Positions 1 to 6,668 of a stretch of 18,873 nucleotides of DNA are shown here, piece after piece (position 1 is the stretch's first letter; each line of letters opens with the position of its first letter). The notes beneath the pieces were generated by a model. That model saw only the letters and a list, made by a program, of their open reading frames with translations. It searched no databases and had not been told where the DNA came from. Source of the stretch: Candidatus Omnitrophota bacterium (GTDB lineage Bacteria; Omnitrophota; Omnitrophia; Omnitrophales; Danuiimicrobiaceae); the NCBI GenBank assembly GCA_016206955.1, contig JACQQO010000034.1, positions 1 to 18,873 of the forward strand. Direction: 5' to 3'. The translations under genes and the position numbers were made by a program.

Positions 1-931
1 CATAAAGCCAGACTTTGCCGCCCGCTTCAGAGTAAAGGAGCGAGCGGTCCGGTTTTCCGGCGCTTTCGATTTCGTTGATTAATTCATTACTCAAACCTAA
101 AAGTTTCAATTTGATTTTGGAAGAGTCGACTAACTTTGCCGCTTGTTCTTTCACTTCCAGAATGGTTCCTGTTTCTGCCTTCCGTAAAGCCTGAATCGCC
201 TGAATATATTCTTCCTGGGCCTGATAAAGTTCCGGGTCGTAAGCAATTCGGCCCACTGTTCGAATCGTCTTCGTAACGGCTCGTTTTTGGGCGGAAGCGG
301 TCTTTACACCAATCAACTGCTGTTTTTGTGATGAAATCAAAATCGGCGCATACCCTTCAGGTGCACCAGCCGCCGCCATGTGCGGTGTTTCTTCCTCATA
401 GACAGGAACCATCTCCATGCCCATTGGAGATTTGCCCGGTTTGTCGGATTTGTATCCGGGAAGCATGGGATCCGTCCAATAAAGGATTTTTTTCGATTTG
501 GAAGGAGACTTTTTTTCAACGATGTGAGTTCCACAAATGGGACAGGTGACCGCTTCTCCTTCTTTTGCGACCACAAGCATCGGGCATGGCTTCCCATCCT
601 TTAAATGCGGACAATTGTGAAGATAACAAATGTCCTTTTTCGCTGTGTCTTCGGTACCGGGTACGTTACGGGACAGGTTCGCAGAACCTGTCCCGGCCGT
701 ACCCGGTACCGATACCGGCTCCCGCTTCACCAATTTCATATTGCAAATGGGGCAATCGCCCGGCCGGTCCGAGGTGTAAGTGGGATGCATTGGGCAATAA
801 TAAACTGCTTTTTCTTTGGCTGTGCCAATCGTTCCAAACTTCAGGGGAAGATACGAACGATAAACCCAAAGGCCGCCTCCAACGGCAGCGAGGATTAAAA
901 TGAAAACTAAAAAACGTTTTGCTTTACTCAT
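1..931 (-). CDS. cusB: CusB-type RND efflux periplasmic adaptor with several metal-binding modules (partial, C-terminus outside window)
   Basis: This is the first 310 residues of a membrane-fusion (adaptor) subunit of a heavy-metal RND pump, open to the left edge. The start is ATG at 931-929. It overlaps the last 8 bases of the upstream TolC-like gene and is preceded by AAGGAG inside that gene. Residues 6-24 form an N-terminal anchor or signal segment. A canonical heavy-metal-binding module follows at about 44-69 (YYCPMHP..., CPICNMKLV). A Cys/His-rich block lies at about 101-138 (CYLHNCPH, CPM, CPICGTH), and a degenerate module at about 150-178 (YWTDPMLPGY...SPMGMEMVPVY). The adaptor core begins near residue 184 (PILISSQKQQLIGVKT). 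Residues 72-95 are encoded by a palindromic repeat, listed separately. The order csoR, lipoprotein, channel, adaptor points to Cu(I)/Ag(I) export across the envelope. The metal is inferred from CsoR residues and CPM motifs, and other soft metals are possible. Confidence 0.9.
   Translation of the reverse strand, partial: MSKAKRFLVFILILAAVGGGLWVYRSYLPLKFGTIGTAKEKAVYYCPMHPTYTSDRPGDCPICNMKLVKREPVSVPGTAGTGSANLSRNVPGTEDTAKKDICYLHNCPHLKDGKPCPMLVVAKEGEAVTCPICGTHIVEKKSPSKSKKILYWTDPMLPGYKSDKPGKSPMGMEMVPVYEEETPHMAAAGAPEGYAPILISSQKQQLIGVKTASAQKRAVTKTIRTVGRIAYDPELYQAQEEYIQAIQALRKAETGTILEVKEQAAKLVDSSKIKLKLLGLSNELINEIESAGKPDRSLLYSEAGGKVWLY
652..711. repeat. 60-bp palindromic element inside the adaptor gene
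   Basis: This is a nearly perfect inverted repeat. The arm CGGTACCGGGTACG-TTA-CGGGACAGGTTC meets its complement across a 3-nt GCA loop, with only TTA versus GC unmatched in the middle of the arms. It is 60 bp long, exactly 20 codons, and is read in frame by the adaptor gene as a Pro/Gly/Ser/Thr linker between two metal-binding modules. The base composition is clearly richer in G+C than the flanks. It looks like a REP- or RPE-like mobile palindrome tolerated in a flexible linker; no second copy is visible in this window. Confidence 0.75.
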
Positions 932-2273
932 GGCTTTCTCCTTCCAAATCGATTCCGGTTGCCCTCACTAAATCCGAATGACTCGCAAGAGCGGTCGTCA
1001 AAAGCCGGACGTGTGTCAACTTTGCGTTTAAATACACGCGCTCGCTATCCAAAAGATTGAGAAAATCGGTTTTGCCGGACTCATAACCCGCTTGATCCGA
1101 AGTAAGGGCCAGTTTGGCCTGTGGAATCACAGCCGTATCATAAAGTTCCGCGATCTTGGTTGCGGAATCGTAACGAAAATAGGCATCTTTCACTTCATAA
1201 TACGTCGTATTTTTTGCGGCGGTGAGTTTGGCTTGATTGGCTTCAACAATTTTCTGCGCTTCTTGAATCTGCGGAATATTTTTATTCAGCCAAAGCGGAA
1301 TATTAATCCGAAGCGGAAACATCCACTGATCATCCCCATCCATCGGATCCGTCGTATCTCCACTTCCTACTTTTGTATATTCAAATCCGACTGTGACATT
1401 TGGAATATTTTCCATCCAAGCCAATTTCTTTCCGTGCCTTGCTTTAGAAACCAAAGCCTCCATTTCTTTAATTTCCTGGCGGTTCTGAACTGCTAAATTG
1501 ACAAGCTCAATCAAAGTATTCGGAAGAACGGGCTTTTCGGGAAGGACTGCTTTCCCGATTTCGGTCATGGGATCTTGATCCAAAAGTGAATTGATTTTGG
1601 CCGAAACGCTCTCGCGCTCTTGCTGTAACATAAACAATTTCTCAAGCGTCATCGAAACCTCGGCTTGAGCCTTCGCGACGTCGCGTTGTGTGCCGGTTAG
1701 ATTTGAATAACGCGCTTGAGCCACATTTTCAAATTTTTTGAGGATTCCTTTCACTTCATCAATCACCTCAAGTGAAGCATCGATAAAATAAAGTTCGTAA
1801 TAAGATTTCTTAAGTTCGTTGATCAAATCCCGCTCGATCGCACGGTAACGTTGGTAAGCCGCTTTGGCTTCATCTTGGGCGGCTTTCCCCTTCTCCCAAA
1901 GTTTCGAGGGAAAAGGTACTTCCTGCGAAACCATAAACCGCTGCTCTTCAGGCCCTGTCCGCGTTTCTCTCATACCGCCCATGATGTCATAGCCGGCCAT
2001 GGGATCTGGAAGGGATGAATCAATCCAAACGCGTTTTTTTGCGGCAAGCCATTCGGCTTTGGCGGCGATCATCTCGGGATTTCGCTGGCGAAGAATTTGA
2101 ATGAGTTCATCCAAATGAACGGCAGACGTTTTAAGCGGCCGATCTGCAGCCGACTCAAGCGCTTGTTTTGAAGCATAAACCGCCGTCTCTGCCGCAAGTG
2201 ACGCGCCCGGCCCAAGAAGTAAGGAAAGCGAAACGATGAAACTGTAAAACTTGAAATTATGGTTATAAGACAT
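924..2273 (-). CDS. TolC/CusC-family outer membrane efflux channel
   Basis: This 449-residue outer-membrane factor is the exit duct of the tripartite efflux pump. It has an N-terminal signal peptide (hydrophobic residues about 9-27, cleavage near LAAE). Two outer-membrane-efflux repeats follow, rich in long amphipathic helices (about 52-235 and 260-440, for example LIQILRQRNPEMIAAKAEW and LVNLAVQNRQEIKEMEALV). The segment LRINIPLWLNKN matches the usual TolC strand region before the second helical hairpin. The length is typical of the family. A strong site, AGAAAGGAGG, sits 5 nt before the ATG. The next gene (adaptor) overlaps by 8 bases, so the two are translationally coupled. No lipobox Cys is visible, unlike E. 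coli CusC. Family confidence is high; substrate is inferred from the operon. Confidence 0.93.
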   Translation of the reverse strand: MSYNHNFKFYSFIVSLSLLLGPGASLAAETAVYASKQALESAADRPLKTSAVHLDELIQILRQRNPEMIAAKAEWLAAKKRVWIDSSLPDPMAGYDIMGGMRETRTGPEEQRFMVSQEVPFPSKLWEKGKAAQDEAKAAYQRYRAIERDLINELKKSYYELYFIDASLEVIDEVKGILKKFENVAQARYSNLTGTQRDVAKAQAEVSMTLEKLFMLQQERESVSAKINSLLDQDPMTEIGKAVLPEKPVLPNTLIELVNLAVQNRQEIKEMEALVSKARHGKKLAWMENIPNVTVGFEYTKVGSGDTTDPMDGDDQWMFPLRINIPLWLNKNIPQIQEAQKIVEANQAKLTAAKNTTYYEVKDAYFRYDSATKIAELYDTAVIPQAKLALTSDQAGYESGKTDFLNLLDSERVYLNAKLTHVRLLTTALASHSDLVRATGIDLEGESHE

Positions 2274-2321
2274 ATTTTCCTCCTTTCTAGGAAAAACGAC
2301 TAAAAGCTTCGAAACTAAATC

Positions 2322-2717
2322 TCAGATTCGAAGCACTTCGTTTTTGAGGAAAATATTACCTTGAGGTTGGAAAGAAGAGGAGTCTAACGGAATTGATTGA
2401 AAGCCTATTTTCGTCATTGCGAGCGAAAAACTGTCATTCCCGAATGTTTTAATCGGGAATCTAGATTCCCGCTTTCGCGGGAAGGACAGCATCTCGGTTC
2501 TCGTCATGGTGATTTGCGAATTCAAAAAATCAGACGGCTGCACCCTGCTACAATCCATTGCACTGTCAGGACAACAAACGTGACGATGAGACTCAATCGC
2601 GGTTTGGTTGAGGGAAGCAGCTTCGGCTTGAGGACAAAAGCAGGAAGCCAATAAGATGCTCGTAATCACAAGCGGCAAAATCAGAATCAAAATGGGAAGT
2701 TTCTTAAATTTAATCAT
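2322..2717 (-). CDS. small Cys/His-rich lipoprotein of the metal-efflux operon, interrupted in frame by a palindromic repeat
   Basis: I recognise no named family. The 131-residue product has a lipoprotein signal (MIKFKKLP, hydrophobic core, lipobox LASC with Cys26). A short soft-metal-rich segment follows (CFCPQ at 26-30, then SHRHVCCPDSAMDCS at about 43-57). Residues about 78-104 (SFPRKRESRFPIK...GNDSFSLAMT) are the translation of the repeat at 2411-2490, which keeps the frame open. The last 20 or so residues (PLDSSSFQPQGNIF...) look native again. The ATG follows the csoR stop with no gap (TAAATG), so translation is coupled to the repressor, and the TolC-like gene starts 48 nt downstream. 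Position and ligand-rich motif suggest a periplasmic metal-binding or delivery protein. That role is inference, and the repeat may have damaged it. Confidence 0.65.
   Translation of the reverse strand: MIKFKKLPILILILPLVITSILLASCFCPQAEAASLNQTAIESHRHVCCPDSAMDCSRVQPSDFLNSQITMTRTEMLSFPRKRESRFPIKTFGNDSFSLAMTKIGFQSIPLDSSSFQPQGNIFLKNEVLRI
2411..2490. repeat. composite palindromic repeat within a lipoprotein gene
   Basis: Two repeat motifs lie side by side: CGTCATTGCGAG at 2412-2423, and a TGTCATTCCCG-type hairpin series from 2432. Hairpin arms visible are ATTCCCGA/TCGGGAAT (2436-2443 and 2453-2460) and TTCCCGC/GCGGGAA (2466-2472 and 2477-2483). A perfect 18-bp palindrome, CGGGAATCT-AGATTCCCG, spans 2454-2471. 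The same pair of motifs in the same order recurs at 18678-18711. Such TCATTCCCGC..GCGGGAAT repeats are known to be dispersed in many environmental genomes. Confidence 0.8.
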
Positions 2718-3002
2718 TTAGTACTTCCTGAAATCTGAAACCAAGTTTAACACTTCATTCAGCTTTTTGTCACGCTCTTTCGTAGACGATGATTGGAAAG
2801 CTTTTGTCACACAACCATCCAAATGGCGCTTGAGGATTTGATCCTCTGTCTTTTTAATCGCGCCCACCGCGGCGTTGAGCGTTCTTAAAATATCGACGCA
2901 ATAGCGGCCCTCGTCAATCATTTTTTGCGCTCCGCGGATCTGTCCTTCAATGCGCCTGAGCCTCACAAGTTCATCGGTGTGACAAGGATAATGTTTCTTC
3001 AT
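2718..3002 (-). CDS. csoR: CsoR-family metal-sensing transcriptional repressor
   Basis: This 94-residue all-helical DUF156 repressor heads the efflux operon. The family signature LVRLRRIEGQIRG lies at about 12-24. The metal ligands of Cu(I)-sensing CsoR are in place: Cys35 (RYCVDIL), His60 and Cys64 (RHLDGC). The RcnR nickel/cobalt pattern (His at the last position) and the FrmR formaldehyde-sensor pattern fit less well. Extra ligands His4, Cys7 and His8 are present at the N-terminus. Family knowledge says Cu(I) binding releases the protein from an operator of type TACCCC-N-GGGGTA, and such a dyad sits in its own promoter. An in-frame TAA lies just upstream, so ATG at 3002 is the only reasonable ATG start. 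There is no Shine-Dalgarno sequence and the predicted -10 is only 9 nt away, suggesting a leaderless message. Confidence 0.92.
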   Translation of the reverse strand: MKKHYPCHTDELVRLRRIEGQIRGAQKMIDEGRYCVDILRTLNAAVGAIKKTEDQILKRHLDGCVTKAFQSSSTKERDKKLNEVLNLVSDFRKY

Positions 3003-3011
3003 GATGGAAGA

Positions 3012-3041
3012 AGTTTAGCATACCCCCATGGGGTATGTCAA
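3012..3041 (-). promoter_or_regulatory. csoR promoter with the CsoR operator in its spacer
   Basis: On the minus strand, TTGACA (3041-3036) and TAAACT (3017-3012, preceded by the extended -10 TGC) are separated by 18 nt. A perfect dyad with 8-bp arms, CATACCCC-CAT-GGGGTATG, fills positions 3019-3037, so repressor binding would block RNA polymerase directly. The dyad matches the known CsoR operator type. This predicts autoregulation and metal induction of the whole csoR-to-adaptor operon. Only 9 nt separate the -10 box from the csoR ATG. Confidence 0.85.
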
Positions 3042-3061
3042 GATGAGCCTCATTTAACAGT

Positions 3062-3505
3062 TTATTTAACTTCATCCGGAAGCTCGTTAATATCGCCAGA
3101 TTCACGTGGAAAATAGATTTTAAGGCTTTCGCCAATCTGATGAATTCCTGCAATGAGGCCCTCTAGAAACTCGCCTCTTGAGAACGCGTTTTGAATTTCA
3201 AAAGCTACATCCTTCCAAAATTGATCTCCAACCCGCTCGTGAATGCCCTGATCCCCTAAAACTGCGAACGTGTGATCGGCGATGGAAAAATAAATCAGTA
3301 TGCCGTTTCGATTTTTTGTGTTTGTCATGCCAAGCCGCTCGAACATTTTTCGGGCGTGGCCCACCACTTCCCCGCGCGAGCAGCGCTCCAAATGGACACG
3401 AATTTCCCCCGAAGTCTTCGCTTCTGCACTGCGAATGGCCTCAACGACTCGACTGCGTTCTTCGGACGTGAAAAAAAGTTTGGGGTATAGTTTTCGCTCT
3501 ACCAT
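3062..3505 (-). CDS. TPM-domain protein, second copy
   Basis: This 147-residue protein is made almost entirely of a TPM domain (family of Psb32 / YgcG). Visible elements are SAEAKTSGEIRVHLE (about 26-40), the NRNGILIYFSIADHTFAVLGDQGIHE core (about 65-90), and FSRGEFLEGLIAGIHQIGE near the end. There is no signal peptide or transmembrane helix, so it is either cytosolic or held by a partner. It overlaps the upstream TPM gene by 7 bases and is the last gene of the peroxiredoxin-LemA-TPM operon. TPM proteins repeatedly neighbour LemA in bacteria, but their biochemical role is not settled. No terminator is obvious before the csoR promoter about 20 nt further on. Confidence 0.8.
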   Translation of the reverse strand: MVERKLYPKLFFTSEERSRVVEAIRSAEAKTSGEIRVHLERCSRGEVVGHARKMFERLGMTNTKNRNGILIYFSIADHTFAVLGDQGIHERVGDQFWKDVAFEIQNAFSRGEFLEGLIAGIHQIGESLKIYFPRESGDINELPDEVK

Positions 3506-4275
3506 CTTCCGCTTGCGCCTCCGCCGCCAAAACTTCCTCCGCCACCGCTGAATCCACCTCCGCTAAATCCCCCGCCCCCTCCAAAACCACCGCTTCCTCC
3601 GTTAGAACCGCTTCCCCGCGAAGTCCGTTTTCTGCCACTTGAGATCGTATAGCCAGCGGGAATACCCCATGGGCCGAAAGGACCAAAAAATCCGAAAATA
3701 AGAATGGTGATTAAAATGACGATCACCGTAAATGTAGTAACCCAATCGATGCTTACAGAGGAATGTTCACCTTTATATTCGCCTTTTGTTTGCGCGATAA
3801 TCGCTTCAACAGCTTTATAAATTCCTTCATCAAATTTTCCTTCCCGAAAGCGAGGAACGATTTCGTTTTCAATAATTTGTTTCGAGATGGCATCGGGCAA
3901 AACACCTTCCAAGCCGTAGCCTACTTCGATCCGGACGGCACGGTCCATTTTAAACACCAGCAAAATCACGCCGTTATCTTTACCCTTTTGTCCCACCTTC
4001 CAAGCTTCGGCTAAGCGAATCGAGAAACCTTCAAGGGAATCTCCTTCAAGACTCGGAAAAGTGGCAACCACCACTTGATTGGAAGTTTCCTCCTCGAAAG
4101 TTTTGAGCTTGGCTTCAAGATGAGCGCGCATTTGGGGAGATAACATTTGCGCGTGATCGGTAACGTATCCGTCCGGCCTAGAAGGAACTTCTAAAGCTAA
4201 GGCAGAAATAACAAAAACGATGCTGAAAATGGATAATGTAAAAAGAAGGCGGGAAAATTGAGGCCTCAATAACAT
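3499..4275 (-). CDS. membrane-anchored TPM-domain protein with Gly-rich tail (YgcG-like)
   Basis: This 258-residue protein has a signal or anchor segment at about 9-28. An extracytoplasmic TPM domain lies at about 33-163, with the typical GKDNGVILLVFKMDR and VRIEVGYGLEGVLPD motifs (98-128). A transmembrane helix follows at about 176-197, then a 45-residue Gly/Ser-rich tail ending SGRW. This architecture matches the YgcG family. An AAGGAG site lies 5 nt before the start. The gene begins 16 nt after lemA and overlaps the next TPM gene. LemA and YgcG-like proteins are commonly paired at the membrane; a joint envelope or stress function is inference. The low-complexity tail is normal for the family. 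Confidence 0.87.
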   Translation of the reverse strand: MLLRPQFSRLLFTLSIFSIVFVISALALEVPSRPDGYVTDHAQMLSPQMRAHLEAKLKTFEEETSNQVVVATFPSLEGDSLEGFSIRLAEAWKVGQKGKDNGVILLVFKMDRAVRIEVGYGLEGVLPDAISKQIIENEIVPRFREGKFDEGIYKAVEAIIAQTKGEYKGEHSSVSIDWVTTFTVIVILITILIFGFFGPFGPWGIPAGYTISSGRKRTSRGSGSNGGSGGFGGGGGFSGGGFSGGGGSFGGGGASGRW

Positions 4276-4291
4276 GGAAACTCCTTGAGGC

Positions 4292-4888
4292 TTAAAACTC
4301 TACTTTGGGAACTCTGGAAGCGGCTTCTTCTGCTTTAAAGTAAACTTTTTCCTGAAAGCCGAATAAGTTCGCCACGAGGATATTCGGAAACACGCGGCGA
4401 GTGGTGTTAAACTGTCGTGCCACTTCGTTGTAGCGCATTCGCTCGACCGCAATTCTATTTTCCGTGCCTTCAAGCTGCGCCTGAAGCGTCAGAAAATTTT
4501 GATTGGCTTTGAGATCGGGGTAACGTTCGATCACGGCCAAGAGACGGCTCAATGCACTTGAAAGATTTCCCTGCATGGCTTCAAACGCCGCGAGCGTATT
4601 GGGATCATTAACCACTTCAGGCGTAAGCGTCATTTGCGTGATTTTGGAGCGTGCCTCGGTGACGGCCTCAAGCGTTTCGCGCTCATGGGCTGCATAACCT
4701 TTTACCGTTTCCACGAGATTGGGAATCAGATCAAGCCGCCTTTGATACACATTTTCCACTTGGGACCACGCGCTTTTCACCGACTCGTCACCTTGAACGA
4801 GTCGGTTATAAATCGCACTGAATGCAGCAAGGCCAAAGATGACGAGGCCTACCACCACTGCTAAGCTAACGAGCAGAAATTTCTTCAT
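4292..4888 (-). CDS. lemA: LemA family protein
   Basis: This is a LemA-type membrane protein of 198 residues. One N-terminal transmembrane helix (MKKFLLVSLAVVVGLVIFG) is followed by the conserved LemA core: NRLVQGDESVKSAWSQVENVYQRR, DLIPNLVETVKGYAAHE, ERYPDLKANQNFLTLQ, and RMRYNEVARQFN...FP. The rest is helical. The start chosen is ATG at 4888-4886, which shares one base with the peroxiredoxin stop (TGATG) and places the hydrophobic segment at the very N-terminus. A start 33 nt upstream (4921) would add 11 residues and is less likely. The molecular role of LemA is not established; it commonly neighbours TPM/YgcG genes, as here. Confidence 0.9.
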   Translation of the reverse strand: MKKFLLVSLAVVVGLVIFGLAAFSAIYNRLVQGDESVKSAWSQVENVYQRRLDLIPNLVETVKGYAAHERETLEAVTEARSKITQMTLTPEVVNDPNTLAAFEAMQGNLSSALSRLLAVIERYPDLKANQNFLTLQAQLEGTENRIAVERMRYNEVARQFNTTRRVFPNILVANLFGFQEKVYFKAEEAASRVPKVEF

Positions 4889-5415
4889 CAAACTTTGATC
4901 GGCTCTTGGCCGGGCTTCCATTCGCAGGCTGTGAGTTTGCCAGTCTGAAATGCTTGAAGCGTCCTCAAAGTTTCATCGACGCTTCGGCCAACGGGCAAAT
5001 CATTGACCACGGCGCTTTTAATCACTCCGTTCGGATCAATGATAAAGGTTCCGCGAAGCGCAATTCCCTTTTCGGGAAGAAGCACGCCAAATCCTTCTGA
5101 AATGGCATGATTGGTATCTCCAATCATCGGAAACTTGATCGGCCCAAGTCCGCCCTGTTCACACCACGCCTTATGAGAAAAAACGCTGTCGGTGCTCACG
5201 GCAACCACTTCTGCGCCGAGTCGTTTAAATTCCTCATAATGCTGATTGAATCCGCGGATTTCGGTGGGACACACAAAAGTAAAATCAAGCGGATAAAAGA
5301 ACACCACAAGCCATTTACCCCGGTAACGCGTTAAATCAAGATCTTCAAACTTGCCGCCCGGGACAAGCGCCTGTGCCTTCAGCGGCGGGATTGTATCAGA
5401 AACTCTAAGACCCAT
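4888..5415 (-). CDS. typical 2-Cys peroxiredoxin (AhpC/TSA family)
   Basis: This 175-residue thiol peroxidase reduces hydrogen peroxide and organic hydroperoxides. The peroxidatic Cys49 lies in FTFVCPTE and the resolving Cys164 in TACEWKPG, which fits the typical 2-Cys AhpC/Prx1 class. Supporting blocks are GKWLVVFFYPLDFTF (33-47), VVAVSTDS (70-77) and RGTFIIDPNGVIK (121-133). It is first in an operon with lemA and two TPM genes. The stop overlaps the lemA start by one base. GAGGAA lies a few bases before the ATG. A strong promoter with the -10 box TATAAT lies 59 nt upstream. Its reductant (AhpF or thioredoxin) is not encoded nearby. Confidence 0.94.
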   Translation of the reverse strand: MGLRVSDTIPPLKAQALVPGGKFEDLDLTRYRGKWLVVFFYPLDFTFVCPTEIRGFNQHYEEFKRLGAEVVAVSTDSVFSHKAWCEQGGLGPIKFPMIGDTNHAISEGFGVLLPEKGIALRGTFIIDPNGVIKSAVVNDLPVGRSVDETLRTLQAFQTGKLTACEWKPGQEPIKV

Positions 5416-5474
5416 TTCCTGTTCCTCACTTTCTCATTCGTGAACGTTTTTTAATTCTCTGTAAAAAGTGGAGT

Positions 5475-5503
5475 ATTATACAGCAATAAGAAATAAATTT
5501 CAA
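5475..5503 (-). promoter_or_regulatory. promoter of the peroxiredoxin-lemA-TPM operon
   Basis: On the minus strand, TTGAAA (5503-5498) and a perfect TATAAT (5480-5475) are separated by exactly 17 nt, near the ideal sigma-70 form. The -35 box overlaps the stop codon of the upstream membrane-protein gene, so the two units abut. The roughly 55-nt leader contains a three-codon ATG AGA AAG TGA reading frame just before the GAGGAA site. No operator dyad is evident. Confidence 0.75.
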
Positions 5504-6153
5504 ACCGGCTGATTTTTTCGGGTAAGACCTGCCAATAAAATTAGTACCGTCAAGACCGCAAGCGCATAAAGCCCTATTTCAGGCCGAATGTGGACCTCTT
5601 GAACAAAACTTTTTGCAATGGCGCCGAATGGACTTGACTCCACTTTGGCAATCGAATCAGAAAAGGCTTTCTCCGCCGCTTGCGCCAGCATAAAAGTTCC
5701 CAAAAGTGCATAGACGGTGCAGACGACGGCTGCAAATGAAGTGGTAAAAAATGCAGCGTTTCTTTTCAGTATGGCAATGAGAAGGCTCAACACCATTAAG
5801 AGATAGGCTAAGGCCAACGCAAGCGGAACCAAAGCCCCCAAAATAATGCGGCCGGATATTTGCGGCTTTCCTTTTTCCGCTTCGGCTTTTGGAGAAATTT
5901 CATTCAGGAGATCGCCAAAATCGTAATCAACAGATATTTTTTCTTTCTTTTCTGCCGGCCGACCAGCTGCCTTCGGAAGCGTACTTGGAATTGCGCTTAC
6001 GATATCACGTACACTCCAGCTTTTTTTACCCAATACCGGTAATTGGACGCTGATAATGGGCAAAAAATAAGTTCCAAGCGCCCCAATCAAAAAAACATAA
6101 ATCACTGCGGTCAAGATTTGATGAAGACTGCCTTTTGATTTTCCCTTGGCCAT
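5500..6153 (-). CDS. four-helix membrane protein of unknown function
   Basis: I do not recognise a family. The 217-residue product has a basic N-terminus and four hydrophobic segments (about 14-34, 104-129, 135-157 and 193-211). One charged loop of about 65 residues lies between helices 1 and 2 (with EKKEKISVDYDFGDLLNEISPKA), and a second loop of about 35 residues between helices 3 and 4. Translation starts after a consensus AAAGGAGG site with good spacing. It follows the PilZ gene by only 18 nt and is almost certainly cotranscribed with it. It could be an effector or partner of the PilZ protein, but that rests on proximity alone. Confidence 0.75.
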   Translation of the reverse strand: MAKGKSKGSLHQILTAVIYVFLIGALGTYFLPIISVQLPVLGKKSWSVRDIVSAIPSTLPKAAGRPAEKKEKISVDYDFGDLLNEISPKAEAEKGKPQISGRIILGALVPLALALAYLLMVLSLLIAILKRNAAFFTTSFAAVVCTVYALLGTFMLAQAAEKAFSDSIAKVESSPFGAIAKSFVQEVHIRPEIGLYALAVLTVLILLAGLTRKNQPV

Positions 6154-6171
6154 GGTTCCTCCTTTGGTTAG

Positions 6172-6633
6172 TTAAGTTTTGTAAAATTTAGAAAATTCGT
6201 CCGAATGTTCGTCAATCCAGCGGTGGGCGGCCTCTTCCTCTGATACCACACGGCCTTCCTCATGGGAAAGCGTTTTGCGGTACTGCTCGATCTGATGAAG
6301 TTGCTCCGCCATCTTCACTTTAAAGATACTGTCTGGTTTCGGAAAATAAATTCCGGTTCTAAAAAAACCGGATTCCACATCGCGGCTGGCATAAACGACA
6401 CAACCCTCGATCGAGAAAATTCGATCTCTGACGGGAAGCGTAAGTTCAAGGAGATCGCCTACGTCGAAACGCTCAGAGGATAAAAAGAGAAGGCCCGTAT
6501 CAGAAATGTTTCTGGTTTTGCAACCTGAAGAAAAGCTCGTTTTTGAAGGCGATTTGGACTCGCTCAATACGCGATAACGGATCGGAAGTTCGATTGCATG
6601 CCGAACACTGGAACGCCTCTCCTGCCAAACCAT
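6172..6633 (-). CDS. PilZ-domain protein (probable c-di-GMP receptor)
   Basis: This 153-residue protein has a PilZ domain over about residues 5-105. The c-di-GMP-binding signature is present: RRSSVR at about 6-11 (R-x3-R type), then NISDTGLLF (about 43-51; D/N-x-S-x2-G). The tail (residues 115-153, with RWIDEHSDEFSKFY) is helical and outside the domain. Members of the family bind c-di-GMP and relay it to partners controlling motility, surface polymers or secretion; the target here is unknown. It lies upstream of a membrane-protein gene in one unit. No Shine-Dalgarno sequence precedes the ATG, and the predicted -10 lies only 6 nt upstream, suggesting leaderless translation. Confidence 0.88.
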   Translation of the reverse strand: MVWQERRSSVRHAIELPIRYRVLSESKSPSKTSFSSGCKTRNISDTGLLFLSSERFDVGDLLELTLPVRDRIFSIEGCVVYASRDVESGFFRTGIYFPKPDSIFKVKMAEQLHQIEQYRKTLSHEEGRVVSEEEAAHRWIDEHSDEFSKFYKT

Positions 6634-6639
6634 AGCGAT

Positions 6640-6668
6640 AAGTTATCAGATGAATTACGCTAAGTCAA
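6640..6668 (-). promoter_or_regulatory. putative promoter of the PilZ gene
   Basis: On the minus strand, TTGACT (6668-6663) is separated by 17 nt from TAACTT (6645-6640). The -35 box sits at the very end of the phosphodiesterase-EEP gene, overlapping its last codons. The ATG follows the -10 by 6 nt, so transcription would begin at or next to the start codon. The -10 is weak, so this is a moderate call. Confidence 0.45.

Noticed and set aside
1092..1496. 134-codon plus-strand frame across the TolC-like gene
   Set aside because: It is antisense to a well-supported gene and its composition is typical of a reverse-complement frame.
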